Of a stretch of DNA of 64,000 bases, positions 25,701-40,700 are shown one piece after another. The notes under the pieces are model-generated. The model was not told the origin of the DNA. It searched no databases and was given only the letters and a program-made list of their open reading frames with translations. This DNA is from Echinococcus granulosus (taxonomy: Eukaryota; Platyhelminthes; Cestoda; Cyclophyllidea; Taeniidae), in NCBI RefSeq assembly GCF_000524195.1, contig NW_020170396.1, positions 163,675 to 227,674 on the forward strand. The letters run 5' to 3'. Both the position numbers and the translations under genes were made by a program. The first letter of the stretch is position 1, and each line of letters begins with the position of its first letter.

Positions 25701-28700
25701 GGTATTGTGGGAGCGCGTTTTCTGATGATTAACTTTTCCATTATGGCGCTAATTTGTCTTATTTAACCAGTGAGTTTTTTAATTCCTGTGGCGTTGTTTT
25801 AGAAGGCCCATTTTTTTTTGGAATAGCATAAGCGATAAGCACTGCAGCTGCTGACTCACGTAGATTGAGATAAACGTTATGCTTTATGCCATCCTCTTTA
25901 TCTATCTCGTAGCTCGTTAACCTTAAGGACTGAATTGGCTTGCCAGAACTGTGCTTCGCGAATTATTACCATTCAAAGAATGCATTTACTGGCCAGACTC
26001 TCCCCAACTAACCCTCTTTTTTTATTTTGACGCTTCGGGCTGTTTGCGATACTACGTTATTCCTCGTATGAAGGAACTCATTTAAGGGTGGTAAAGGCTT
26101 TCGATTTATTTATGGTTCTATGAAAAAGATTTAATCTGAGAAAAGTTAACATTTGTGAAATGAATTCTCACGTACCCGATTTCATATACCCTTTTAATAA
26201 TCTCATTTACCCATATGGTTACAAACGATTTTTTTCACAGAAATAAAGTATAGAGCAAATTTTTTTAGAGAAAGAATGAACAGTATTTTAGCTGTCATTT
26301 ATCATGCATGTAGCATCAATTTACTGGCAGTTAATCCATTTAGTTTTTAAAATTTAGATCGGTGGTTATCTGACGCTATGGGCACTGCAGTCTTTGGCCA
26401 TCTATTCCTTTTAAAAGGAATAATCATTGGTAGGAGTTGAAATTACTGCTTGTTTTAAAGTGAAGACGATGAAAAATAAAGAAGGAGTAAAAATTTACCG
26501 CGTCAGCATGTTCTGCGCTGCTGGTGTCACGGCATTTGTAATTCTAGGCCGTATATTGCAGTGGCACTTATGCGCTATCTGTATCCGAATGGAAAGGAGT
26601 ACCACGTTGTAATGTATTGACTATCGCGAGCAGGTTTTGCTGGCAGTACAAATTCACCCTCATTGATGCATGCAGTCCGTGCGAAAATACCACTTTCACG
26701 CATGGTAGTTATTGGAGGTTCGAAAATGGACGCTTTGTGGAGTGCTCCAGGCGACCGATCCGCTACGGTCGCAACCACCAAGAATGAGAGGCGGATTCTG
26801 GGACCGATTTTTGTAATGAAAGCTAAGTTGTAGTGTTGAATTCTTCTGTGATGCCCTAATTCATTGCAAGTAAGTCGTGAATACCTAATCAAATGCTGAT
26901 AGTGTTGTACTTTTTAGTTTTTCATCTATTATCACATCCTCTTTCTGCGACAAGTACGTGTATTCAACGTTGCGGGCCGTAAAATGATGATGTGCATTTT
27001 GCACGGGCTGCGTTCAGCATCTTGAGGTGCAATAAAATTGAGGACGTACTTGTCGACAGTAAAATTCATGTTGTCTGCTTGACAGGAACCTCAAGCATCC
27101 ATTGCCAAAACGCATAAAGACTATAACAGACCTCATAAGTGTTAGGCGATCGGGAATTCGATGTGATTCCTGGTACGGCTCGTAAATTTGTCTGCTTATG
27201 CGGGTAATAGGACACAGACTGGGCCGGCCTGCCAGTACTCTATTTGTGCTACTAACAACCCCTCAGTTAGTTGGATTTTTCGTCAATAAGTGGTTTAATT
27301 TGAGGGACGTGATTTGAGCTTGTCGGCTTTGCCATCTTAGTTTAACTCGGTTTTAAGGTTGCAGAGACTTCTCATGGCATTGACAATATAACATCTAGGA
27401 AGAGTGTAACGTAAAACGTAGATATGGTTGACACATTTCAGTTCTGGTGCTGACTCGCTCAAACATTGATGCATTGGGCTCAGAAGGATTCCCTATTCTT
27501 AATAGTGGTGAATGAACACGTACAACCATTAATATGTAAACGTGGGATCTGTATGTTAAAAAACAAACTTCAGTAATATTCAGTTTGAGTGACGAAATAG
27601 TGAATTGGCAACTGCATCATCTGAGAAAGGAATGAGGTAGAAGTCAATTAACAAACGGGTATCGCATAAACTAACTGACGATGATGGGCTTTAAAGACGT
27701 CAAATTTATTTTTTGTTACTTCTTTTGTACGTTGTGGAACATACTGTGCGTTTTAGATTGTTTGTTGACTGAATGACTAAATGACCTGAGATAAGAATTG
27801 GCTTTTCCAGGTACTGCTACACTAAGCGAATAAACATATCACAATTTATCTTCGAAAAAGATATTTTGGGAATGGAGGTAATGTAGGGTCGGAGGCGGCT
27901 AGAGCTGGGCTGATTGCTTCTAGGGGCAAAACATGTTGTAGGTGTGGGATAAATGAAATTGTTTATCGTTGGGAAAGGATCACAGATCATAATGGCAATT
28001 ATACTAGCGATTAAAATAATCCCAGAGGCTTCCTGGATTTAGTCCCCATTATTTGATTCCCTTACACAACATAACGGATCCCACGGAATGGATATGGCCA
28101 TGAAATGCATTGATGCATTCGACTTTCAAGTAAATGTAGATTATGACCGGAGACCGCAATGAATGCGGTCGAATTCACAATTTAATACTTAGTTGAATTT
28201 AAAAATAGCATCAATCACTTTTCGTTTACAGGATGAAAGAAAATTGGTTAGCTGGTTTGGCATTGACATGCATCCCTTCTGGAGCCCATTCTTTCACCAA
28301 ATAGCAGTGCTTTTTTAATTCGAAACGATTCCAGATTTTTTGCACATATTCCTCAATCCACGTTGTCGGAGAAACTATTGTTAGGAGCCAAACACGCCTA
28401 TCTATCCCCTCCCCTGGTGACATTATCGCAGTTCTTTATTCCCGTGGCATTTGGGAGTGGTGAAACGTGACTTGTCGTGATTGCCTGCCCCATCGATTGC
28501 ATGGTGCTGCCACTTTACATCCAACGCGTGATCATGGAATTTTTTAAGTTATTTTAAAAACAAATCCAGTTCATTCCAAAACCATGAATTTGTTTTAAAT
28601 AGCAAGTGGGTAGCTAAAAAATTTCATCGTGAAGAATGGAATCAACAGATGGCCCGCAGTCTACTAGGGTTGTCAATCAGTGATGAAGTGTAAAGATCTC

Positions 28701-31700
28701 AAAGCAGCATCCGAAAGTATGCGATTGTTGATGGATGCTGCTGAGTCGCCTTATGACCCACAAAAAGTAGTTTTTTGCCCCAAAAGGCAGTTGATATAGG
28801 ATTTTCCACCCGACCGTTTCGTTTTTTTCTTACCTTGTATACTAATAGCGTCTCCCATCGAGTTCGTAATATTGAGCCCATTCATTATCGCGAGTTGCTA
28901 GCTCTCCTTTAGACGATTTTTTGTCGTTTTCACGATAGGTGTCTAATTTCTTGTGCTTGGTCACCCAACTAATATTCCCATGTGTCAGGTCGACCTGACA
29001 GCCGCAATCTATTTAAATACTGTTATTCTGTATCTGTAATCTTCACCTGGTGGCGGTTATAGTTAACTAGACCCTTGGAGCGCTTTGCATTCGAAATGCG
29101 GTTGACTGTAGATATTTTTAGACTTTTATTTACTCACAGACGAATGCTTGTGCTAACAGGAGCGATTCTATGCTCTTATCATCAACTCCTTCCCACGGTA
29201 CCCAGTGCACAACAGAACGCCGCTTCTATCTCTGGTGCAACTGACTTGAGAGTATTACTGTGATCTTACCGTAATGTTCACTCTAGGACGACATAACTTC
29301 TCCCAGCCTGTATGGCCATTCAGCTTGTTAGATAGAATTAAGTATATACGACCGTATACTGTTCCTCCTCCCGGTTTCAAAGATTTTATCACTTAACAGC
29401 TCATTTTATAAGGATTATATGTCTCCGTTCATTACTTCTTAGTAAATAAATTTGTAATATGAATTCCTTAAGCATTTTTCAAATAAACTCATTTAGCAAA
29501 TTGACCTCTAACTGTTGCCCCTTAATGAGCTACTTTGAAATCTTTTTGGCCAGTACGCCGCCTCCTTCGGACGTATCCATGCGGCATCTTCTGGAGAGTC
29601 GCGTGAGGCACGTTGGAGCGGATTGCATGTCCTTCCTGCGCCACTGGACCCGTCTTCAGCTGCTTGAGTATACCTCAGCAAATCGAGTCGACAAAGTTCT
29701 TGTTCAAATTGCTGAAGCGGAAGATGGGGAGGAAAAGGAGAAGTAAGTCTTGTACCTTACCAACTCTTAATTGACATTATTACGTTTTTGGCCATTTCTC
29801 TAAGCACCCTTAATCACTCTTCTCAGGTGACCGAAAAGTTGGTGCGGTTTTCAATGCGGTTTACTGCAATGACTCGTTATAAGCTGTAGGAACTTGTGTA
29901 ATACCTGCAAATGTTGATAAGTATGCACCACAAAGCATAGTTGGATATGTGTCAGCCTGTCAATGCGGTACTTTTCGTTGTGCTCTCTACCATTTCCCTC
30001 TTTTTTATGCCATCTCTACATCATCAAGCATAAATTAAGTCTGATGTATGTGATTCCATCTTGTCCACCTTACAAACGGTATTTAGCTCGGTTTACTAGA
30101 GGAAAAGGAACTTTCTCGTCTCATTTATCGAAGGTACGGTATCGGGTGACAGGACATGCTGCTAATAAATATTGTAAGTAAATATTTTAATTCCGTTGAT
30201 GCACCCTCCATTCTTGGTACTAATGACGAATTACGTAAGGACATTTGTGCCTCAGATTTGGATTGGATGTGACGGGGGATGTTGCCTTATCCCTCGCATC
30301 CCTCTAATTGCATTCCTCTAAACGATGATTATTACTTTTTTTTGGCATTTGAAAACCACATCTGAGATTACATGGATAGTTGAGAGGCAAAAATGAGGCG
30401 GGAACTGAGGCAACCAGGGTCATGTTTGTTACTTTCAGGAAAAGCCTACTGTTTAGTTGTTATTTTCTAGCTTGTTTCTCACTAGAAATGGGATTATAAC
30501 TTGCAACGACAATAACCGTAGTGAATAAAATTGCTGTGTACTGGTGTTTGCCTGTCTGAGTACGGCCGCGATCGAGATCCCAACCGGAGTCGCCATAAGA
30601 TACGTCTGGGAAAATGAACTCTTGATTACCGACAGCATATTCGCATTCAGGACCAGGGATCTGTGGGCACGTGCATTGGCTGGAGAGAGGAGTGCTTGAT
30701 AGTCATGGATGACCTTGAACTTACTGTGCCTATCAGTGTAGATGGGGTGTATCTCCATGTCATTGTTAATCAATGCAATGAATTCAACCGGGGTGCAAAC
30801 TGGGGAATATTTTAGAAAATATTAAAATGGCAATGCTTATCTGGACTTCAGGCATCTTTAGAAACAGTATGCGGAGAACCCTTTGCATTTACCAAATTTT
30901 ACAACAATAAATCGAGGGAATTTATGTAGTCGAAAATGTACATCAAACAGTAAAAGTTCTATCACATCATAAACACAAGTTTTGTGAAAATGAACTCGTT
31001 CATTCTCACAATTTGATGGTAAAATTATAAATTACACAGCTGTCACAACCTTTGAAGTTGTTTCAATCATCTTGCACCAGTGATGAGTTTCTTCTCATGC
31101 TACGCCCTCCTTTGACGTCTGGAGTTTTTAGTGGGTGTAGAAAATACTAATCCGTAGCTACTTGCGTCAAATTCTGACTAAGCTTTTGTGAACTTCTCTA
31201 TAAAAGCCGCTAACAACCTTTCTAGTAGTTCTTCATTCGTATTGTGGTGTTTACCGAATGGCTACTCGCTTGACTTGGTCTTTTCAAGCTCCTCCCTAAT
31301 TGCGTTTGCACCGAGATTGGGGTCGAGAATGAGGATTTGGTGTTCATCGAAGGATTTCCTTACAGAAGTTATGTTGCATTCAATTGTAAGAAAACCTGAA
31401 ATCTAGACTTTGCATAGCAGGACACATGGTTTTTCACAGTAAAAATTAGGTATCAACATAAGGTTTTAAAATTCCACTTTTACAAAACTTTTCGTCCCTC
31501 AGGCAATGAACCTGGCCTCAGCCACTTCCGTTTTTGCCTCGTTTTTGTTCTCAAACTCTAATCTGTCACTTTTGTGACTATCCCATCCGAATCTGAGGAG
31601 ATAACCATCACTTGGAGAAGTACTTCAGGAGAACATTGACTACCATACTTTATCCAACCTAGCAGGCAAATCTTCTTGCAGGGCAGTTTTGTTGCAGTAT

Positions 31701-34700
31701 GAGTTCTTGCACAGTGTTGTGGAAATAAAGATTGGAGTGAAACTTTTTTGCTGGACTGGTTGACTAATCCTGGCTGTTTGTAGCTACAACGTATCAAGTA
31801 GATATATGTCAGTCGTAACTTTTGTTTGGTCTTCAGCAAGTGGATAATTGAATTTGTAGTCCACTACATACACTACACACACCAGCTAAGAAAAACCTTG
31901 TAGGGACGCAGTATGGTGTTTCTTGGAGTTGTAAAAAGAGTGTTGAGTGGGTCGATTTTCATCGCAGTTGGGGCGGCCCGTTAGTTAGCAAATAACCCGA
32001 AGCGGATAGTGCATTTTCAAACCTTGCATGGAAAAGGTGAAAAATAACAAAGTGCCAGCCTTTAAAGCACTTGGCACCCGCTCGCTTAGTAGCTTCAACC
32101 GCCATTTTCCCTTTCTGAGCCGTGTAGGTGGAAACGGATTGTTTCATCACTTATGTTAAACATGTTTGATTGTTGTTTTTGACAAATTCATCTCGAATTA
32201 TCTCAACCAGCGGTGACACTTGAGGGGTCTTCTCCACGCGACTTGCACATCTGAAGAAATCATCACTTGAATTTCTGTGCAGTATGTTCTGCTACCGGAA
32301 ATCACACCTTTTTAGGCTCTTGGCCCTTCGTTAATCATTTGACTGAACACGCTGAGTACTGCCTTTACTTTTCTCTTTCTTTAACAATAACCAAACCTCA
32401 AACATCTTGAGCAGTCTACCTGCTGTTGTTCCTATTCAAACAAATATAGGTTAATAGCGGTTCGGATAGAAAACATGAATGAGATGAGCATCCAGTGCTT
32501 AGTGATTGTGTAAGCACTGCTGCTCATACCACAATCATTCATCCGGTAAATCATTTCGTTATAATACAAAATTTCTCTTACCCTCATGCTGTTTGTACTG
32601 TTTTATCCTCTACACCTCTTGACCTCTTGTGTTCCTTTTTTTCACTTCAAGAAAAGCCACAATGTAAGTAACCATCCTACTACCAGTTAATCCCATTTCC
32701 TTGGTCTCAGTACAGGCTAGCTTATCATTTTCCTAGTCACCAATTCTAAAACAGACGTCTTTATACTCTTACTACTTCACACTCAAAATAATAATAAAGA
32801 TAATGGAGTTTTTTGTACCTTGTTTTGAATCAGAACTGTATAACAGCAGAACTAGGCATTGTTGGCGTTTTAGCGACCTATACACTAAAAATTTTGAGAA
32901 TTCATCTTTTGTGTTCCCCGTTGAGCGACCTGCACAATGGGTAGATTCATTTGGGAAGGGAAACCTAATATTGCGTCGGTTTTATGCAACTTTGCCGGTT
33001 TTGTTTACTTCTGTGAGCTCCCACTATTCCAATTGAATGCAAAATGAGACTGATAATTTTGCAATTATCTCGGGTCTATTTAACGAGAAGAAATCGGGTT
33101 TCATCTACTTTGGTCATTTGGTTCATTTGTTTTACAGTTAATCCAGCCAGCTTCCTTCTTTTTTGATTTTAGCCGAGTTAAGAACGGGAGCGGTATTCGT
33201 GGATTGGTAATTCAAGACAGCATCAAGTCAAATTACGAGCAGGAATTTTCGATCTACCTCCGAAGACATGACAGCGGTCCAATTTCCACGTAAGTGTCTG
33301 TTTGATTGGTGGCATACTGAGCCATTCATGGCCAATCTCAAAGGAGTAAAGAGCACAAACTTTTGAATGGTGGTTGATGTTGACTGTTTGATATCAATCT
33401 TGAGGCTCTGGTCTCGAAGCCCATCGTGAGAGTTTCTCACCGTAGAAAAAATTTAACAGTTTTTTGCTTAACCTCAACGAATAAATGACCTTTATTCCTG
33501 GCATCCGTGCTCGAAAGAGGGATAAAGCTCTCTTTCGCAGAGCTTATGGCTATGGGTCGAATGAGACGTTAAAAAAGCATTGTAGTAGTTTGATAGGTGC
33601 AGATTTCTCTTTATTTCTACTCAATAACAGCCACATGGCTAGGTAATCAAGGAATAACCTTTGAACTTGTTCGCAGAAGTGGAAGCAGAGCAGTCACGAA
33701 TTACACTAAAACGGTTTATTATTTTTTTTCTGGTCTACTTTGGTCCTGACCTGTGACAATCCTGAATTCAATGTGGTGTGTTTTAATGTCCACCACAACG
33801 GCAAAGATGTATAATAACGGTTAAGTAATCTATTTTCTTGACATACTGGATTTATTTGCTTTTTTGTCTTACCTGTAGCCAAGGTTTGTCCGTGGGTGAC
33901 TTCGTGATAGTCAGCAGCGACAACGGTCGTCACGTGGGCCTCTGTCTGGCCTCCCTCACCGCCTTCTCTACGACCCTCAACACCCTGACCATCACCACCG
34001 ACAGGTATGGAACTGTTCAGCATAGGCGCTTAAGGAACCTTGAAATCAAATTATGGTTTTTAGTTTTATAGCTTTTAGAAGGGCTAATACCATTCGGTAG
34101 TTTACGCAGCAGTAAGTGACAAGGGGTCTACTATTGCACACCACCTCATATACTGTGAGCCACTTCAGGCATCGTTAATCAAGACAGCGGGTTCGTACGA
34201 ACAGTGCGTGGTAATTAGGTTTCCCGTAAGCGAAGACGTAAAAACAGAACCTGCAGGTATCTACACACCGAAAATACTTCAAACACATTGCATCCTATGA
34301 TGGAATGCTTCTTGGTCAACAGTAAGAGATTTGAGTAGTACCAACTTTTCGAAGACAGCTTTTCGTACTTTCCTTAGTTATGACGCCGGCTCCAGCGATT
34401 CCCAGCCCACAGCACGTCAGCCAGGCACTTTTGTTCAGTAACACTCAGCGTGTGGAAAGCCTACTCCTAGACAATCGGCACACATCCTGTCGTACAGTTG
34501 CACTATGGACGAATATGTTCTTTGAAATTCAAAGCATAGGCATTTGGGGGTATTTGCGATTTTGAAAAGACAGCGGATGCTGGATTCCTAAGGCAGTTTT
34601 GGCGTACTGAAAAATCTTTCCATTCTGAAACTGGGATAAAGTTATAAATGTGTCATTCGACCATGTGGGTAATTAAATACATTTCTCACACCTTGAGCCT

Positions 34701-37700
34701 TTTCCGTTTCCCCTGTCGACTGAAAATGCGCCGTTGGCATCAATACTTTTGCTGCATAGACCTTTACCCTCCTGGATCATGCGATTTCGTCTGGACCGAT
34801 ATGTCTCCGACAAGACCACGCAAATCAACCTCTCCAACCTGATGAGATTGATGGAAAACTCGAAGCTGTGGTGAGTTGTTGTGAGGTCTCAGTCAGGGCT
34901 ACGCCTACCCGCTACCTCGATGAATGATTCTTTTCTGCCCGTCTTTTTTGACTTAGCTCCCGACTAAGACAGTTGATAATTGATCGGACTTGTCCACGAT
35001 TCACAAAGTCGTTGAAGAAAACGACTCTGCTGCAAAGTGAGTTGTTATAATCTTCAGTTTTTTGGATGTTTCATTAAATTTATGAGAAAAAAATGACTTG
35101 GATGAAGGGGCTATTTGCAGTTTCTGGTGAACAATTTGTGCAGAGATTGTTTTCATCTGAGCAGTTGATTCATTCCTTTCTCTAGTGGTCAATTTCGTCT
35201 CGAAATCGAGCTTAAAATTTAGGCCACTTTAACTGAAAATAAGCATCCACCTCCCCATTTTCTTCAGTACAAGTGACCTCCACGACCAGTCAATGCAGGT
35301 TATACGGTCATCAACAACTGCGCAGCTTGCAATTTCAGTTGCGTTACCTAACAGTAAAAAGGTGATTGAGATTTAAAATAAAATTCTCTGAATAACTTTG
35401 TCCACTTTGATGGAAAGTTGATAAACCCTTTGGATAGCGAAATTCGAATCTGACATTATTTTACAATGAAACTGGGTTCAATTTTTGAAGAAAGAGATGT
35501 TTTTTCCCCATTGGACCAGCAAACGAATTGTGGGGACAATGTCGCCCTCATTTAGACAACTGATATGTTCTCGGACAAAGTGGTGTGGCGGTGAAGAGGC
35601 TCCCATTTTGGTTGCGCATTAGCCAAACCCAAACAATGGACACAATAGTTAATAATTCACATCGAGTTGTAAAGAACCGAGATCGCAGAGAACTAATGTT
35701 GGTTTAATCCAGTAAGTCATCAGAAGAGAAGTAATCTACTGGCGTAAGGCAAATGCGGCGATGGCTGCAGTACGTTTGCCGTTTTCTCCATCTACCTCCC
35801 GTTTTTGGCTCTTGGGAAGAAAAGATCGGTGCGTAAATGATGCATTGCTGTTGTCGGGGTTGTACAAGTGGTTAAGGCTTTTTTGTGTGGGGAGTCAAGA
35901 TTTTTATCGGTCGCGAGGCTAGCCTAGCTGGCCCTCTTATTACTAAAAAGATTTTCTTCAAAACAAGCACGTATTACAACGCTCTTAGTGACCACGGCGA
36001 TATTCCAGTCTTACGCGGATGTATGTCCACGCTTTCGCTACGCAAGTCTGTATTGAATTAAACATGTTTATGTCCAACCTTTTCATTTATTAATTAAGAA
36101 TGGCATCAACGTACTTAATATACTTTGTATCTACTTTTTGCACACTTGGGGAAAATTGTAAGAGCTAATTTTTGTAGTATTCTGGTGTAACATTTCTATC
36201 CCTCCAAATGCAGGATGCGTTTTTTTTCCTTAACTTGTACCCTTAAGAGCACGTTTATCACGGATTTGTACTCTTGCTCGTTTCTTGAAAAGTAGGCTAG
36301 ATGGTGGCGATTTCATGCAGGAAACTAGGCAAATACTGGTGAAGATGTTTGATGCACACAATTAACTTCCCTTCTAATCCTTCCTCGCTTTCCTACTTCC
36401 CAAATCACCGCAAAGGCGCTAATGATGCTGGAACAGAAGCCTTATTAAGTTTTCGCACCAAGTCACTAGTTGGTAATCCCTCCTTCAGTTCTCGCTCAGC
36501 ACAAATTACTAAGGAGATTAAAACCACTTCTAAGAAAATAAAATGCCTTCTAATGGCCAAACACTGGATTCATTGATGGTTCAAGCTTCTGTCCGCGCCA
36601 TGTTGTTTTGTTTCCTCTCTACAGTGGAACGAGGTATCCAAGACGGTAAAAGTCAGTTAGTACTTGTGCAAACCAACTGCAAGGCGCCTAGTTACAATAA
36701 TTGTTCAGCTTTTCGCATCTAGAAGTTCAAAGTATGTTTTGTCAACTTTCCGTAAATATTCGCAATCTTTTCTGCATATTCCTTGTCAGTTTTTCGGTGC
36801 CACTACCATTTATGGCTTTCCCAGGTAGCATGCGATCGTGTCTGTTGGAAACGACGCTATTGTTTGCATTTTGTAGAAGGTTGATGTAGGGTGTAAATCC
36901 GCATACTTTATCCACTGTGACATGGCATTTAACCTCCATACAGGGCATGCTTTTTACATTTGCTATCTACTAACTTGTTGTTGAGATTGCGGAATAGTTT
37001 ATTTATATTCTGCGAAATTCCTTCCCCCTGCATTTATGGGAAACATTTGAATGTCCGTAATTTTCGTATCCTGAACTTAACATTCAAATTTCTATGGTTA
37101 CTATCAGTGGATTGTGGTTTGCTGAAAAGCTACTGCTGTGCTATTTTTTAGAAGGGAGTGCCTGAATCCACAAAAAATTTAGTTCTTTCAGGAATTCGTG
37201 ACAGCTTCACCAGGCAAGATTCCCACTAGTTTTTATTTTTATTACTTTCTGATTCAACAGTTCAATTAAAAAACTGCTCTAATTTCGTTCTTTTATAATT
37301 ATTACTATTTTGTGCTATTCCTTCAGTTCGAAAGCTTTTGCGACCTCTGAATATTCACCAACGTTGTGCCATTCTCTCCGTCCTCATGTCCAAGGACTAC
37401 ACCCTCATCGAGGGATTTCCAGGCTCAGGTGAGATAAATCTGATAATTCTTCTCGTCTTGCCTCGGATTTGGACTTATTTCATATCATTTCTACCCGTTG
37501 GAATTTTTCCCCATGATGGAATGATTGCTTCTCTGTGGTTACAAGTGTCTTCTTAAATGGGAATTTGTGAACTTTCTTTATTTATCCATAATTTTGCTTG
37601 GTATTAGCTTTGCACTTGTTTTTGTTCTTATTTTTAAGGTGGTGTCATTGATATCCTTTACATTTCGTTCTTTTTCTAGTCTTTCTTCAAAGTGTTTTTT

Positions 37701-40700
37701 TATTTGAATTTCATGGTGACTTCTTCATCAGAGTCGTTATAGACTAAAATTGATGTCAGACTCCTCTCTCTCTGCCAAAAGGATATTTTCGTGTTGGAAA
37801 CTAGTGGAGTTTAGTGTTGCGTGACGAAAATAGATGTAACTCTTTGGTCATGATGAGTCAACGAATAAATAAATAGATAAATTCCTTTTTGATAAAATGC
37901 ACTTGTCGGTTCCGTTACTTACTTCATATGCGGTCAGACAACCGTTTATTGCTCATCTCATTAAAACTGAGAAGCGTCAGTCGGAGAAATATCACCTTAT
38001 TAATGCACACCACCCATCACATCTGTCCCATTTCTAAAGAGCAAATATTCCCATGTCAGGGAAGAAATGACCAAACTGATTGTCTTTAAATCCTATTCCC
38101 ATGTGCTGATGCATCACATCTGGCAACCAGTTGATCAGCTTCCACGACGACTATCAATTTATGCGCTTGTGAATGGTTTTTTTTTCATTCCTCAATTTAA
38201 ATATGTCTAAAAGATGTCCTCACCACGCTACTTTTGAATTGTTTAAACCAACATGAACACATACTTCCCCATTTTTGTCATCACTAAAGAGTCCTTCTCG
38301 ACATGTCTCGTATATCTTGTAGTGATTCATTACCGGAATCAATGTATTTATCCAAACTCATTATGGGCGGTGCGTTCAGCCGCCGGATACCACAAGCGAA
38401 GCTTCTGTTTTACCTTTGGGATCCCTTTAAACGCCGTTTTGAAAGCAGAAGAGCTGGAACCACATCCGTAAAATTCAACCGATGTTTGATGATACGACAA
38501 TGAGCGCAAAATAAACAGAAATCGGCAGAGAACGGGAAACAGCGTAGAGCATCGAAAGACTAACTCACACCTATTTTTGCTTTATAATAGATATGTATGA
38601 ATAATGACATGAGGTTTATACTTCTCTACAGGTTGCAACCAACTACACTCGTAGCCTCAAACTTTTTTCGTTATCTGATAAATTTGTTATATTTTTGATC
38701 TCCTTGGAATATGGGTAGTAGAAGTGTTATTTTTTGAATCGCCAATCATTGTATTACCCTCCATGATCCACAACCAGGTGCACGTTTTTTTTTTCAAATT
38801 TTACTCCATAGAATGTAGCAAATTGTTTGCAAAGATACTAAAAAAACTCGTCAACAGGTGGTTTTTGCTTAGCTATAACCCTTGTGGGAATGTAGCAAAT
38901 GATATGATCATCATGTGGCATGACTTCGTGTCTTCGTAGGTGACTCCTGCCTGACCTGCGCGCATTACAGTTATTTTTTCATGGGAGCATGGAATTTGAA
39001 AGAATTCCCCTTTTTTCCTGCAATAATGGTATTTTATATTAAAAACCCGAAAATTTGTACTGTTTATGATAAATTGATGGTGCAATTTCGTGATACAGGG
39101 GTGTGAAATACGAAAATAGTCCATTTATGTCTCATTCGTGGAGTAGACGTCATTTCTAAAACCTTTCACTATTCCACTGCCTTCTGTACGGGATTCATTC
39201 GGAAATTGCTACTTGGTATGGAATAACGGCTGACTAAAGAATTCCTGCCTGGATACCTATCAAGTGCGTACAAATGTTTACGTGCACTACATGGATGCAT
39301 ATCAGTCCATGTTGGCATTTCATGTTTTTCTCTACACCTTTTGCTGCTACTTTGAGATCCCACCTTTTTTTGCTTCACGACCTCGGTTCTAAAGATGAAC
39401 TAGAAGCTTCGCGCTATATTTGTAGCATCGCATTCGGATAGAGGCACGGTATCTTGCGATGGTAGAATGTGCTGACTGTAGATGGTTCAAGTACGTAATT
39501 TAATTTTGGTGATGAATCTCCTACAGCTGGAGGAGTCACTTGGAGACCTTTCAGCCTTTATAATAATGACGAATTGCCTGTCATCTTTAGTTAAAATGGA
39601 TTAGAGATTAGTGTGTCAGGAGCTTTCATTCTTGATTAACGTGAGTGGCGAGGCTATTGTTCTGTGCGAACATCAACTGAGGAAGGAAAATCGTAGTGGA
39701 AGCTACCTATCAGGAGACAGCTTCAAGCATTCAATTTGTCCATTACTTCAAACTTGACTAAATCTCCTTTTTTTACTGGCTAATCAAGGGATAGGAGTAC
39801 CAAGTTATGATCGGGTGTTGTTAAGTGTTCACCTTTTAAAAGGAGGCTCGCTTGTTTGTGCCACTTATTCAAGTCTATGCTTTATGTTCTAATAATCCCA
39901 ATTGTACTTTTTGCTAATTCTAGATGTGATTTTATGAATGATTTACACGCATTCTTTTTGTGAGCATTTGGGTTCAAATTTTAAAATTTTTCATTGTTCT
40001 TTTGTAGTTGTACAATTATGATCTGGGGTTTTATTCGTACATAATTTAAAATCATTTTTTGTTTAAAAATTTGGAATCATGCATAAAATAGCCAAAGTGG
40101 CTCGCCAAGCTATTTTTCGTGCTGTCAAGGGGTGAATTGTGACGAATACGTGGTTTCGCTAACGAATAACTAAGACGACTCGAGCGTTTTCCATGAATTA
40201 TTAATACGAATGTGCCAGAGTGGAGTAGCCAGTTGGGAAACGCCAATCTGATCAGGCGAAGAGGGTGGATGAGTTGGCATTCTAACTTTTGCCACTGTCG
40301 AATCTTCAGAAGCTCCTGCGCAGTAGCTGGGCGGGGTTCAGTTCAACACACTTTTGCACAATTTGATGGATATAAGTGACCCCTATGCAGTTTGGCGTTT
40401 CCGCTTTAAACATGGCAGGAAGAGTAATAAAATTATTATAATTAGTCTGTGTGTTGATGAGTGTGGGTCCTGTCGAGCTCCCGATCAGAGCAATTATGAG
40501 GCAAAGATTCCAACATTGATGTCTTTATTTGCAGACGAGTAGGAGTAAGCAGGGGGTACAGCTCGTGCATGTGGCTCCCAGCTGGGTGATGGAGCCACAG
40601 GGTAGTTCCATTCTTGTGTATTTTCAGTACTTAATTAATCTTAACTTCATGGTTGCTATTATCATATTTCAAGCCTATCTATATGTGATTGTAGCCATTA

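Larger units (their letters stand above)
29554..35036 (+). other. DNA2 middle region linking nuclease and helicase (5 exons)
   Basis: Exons 29554-29742, 33173-33289, 33879-34004, 34760-34870 and 34957-35036. All joins except the last are phase 2. Landmarks match the vertebrate inter-domain beta-barrel and stalk: GLSVGDFVIVSSDN (vertebrate AGDRVIVSGE), MRFRLDRYVSD, LSNLMRLMENSKL and LRQLIIDRTCPRF. These blocks are weakly conserved but occur in the correct order. Confidence 0.8.

Noticed and set aside
26575..26892. 105-codon - strand open frame in a GC-richer patch
   Set aside because: The translation has no family features I recognise and no splice or poly(A) context. It may belong to a repeat, but there is no second copy in the window to prove it.
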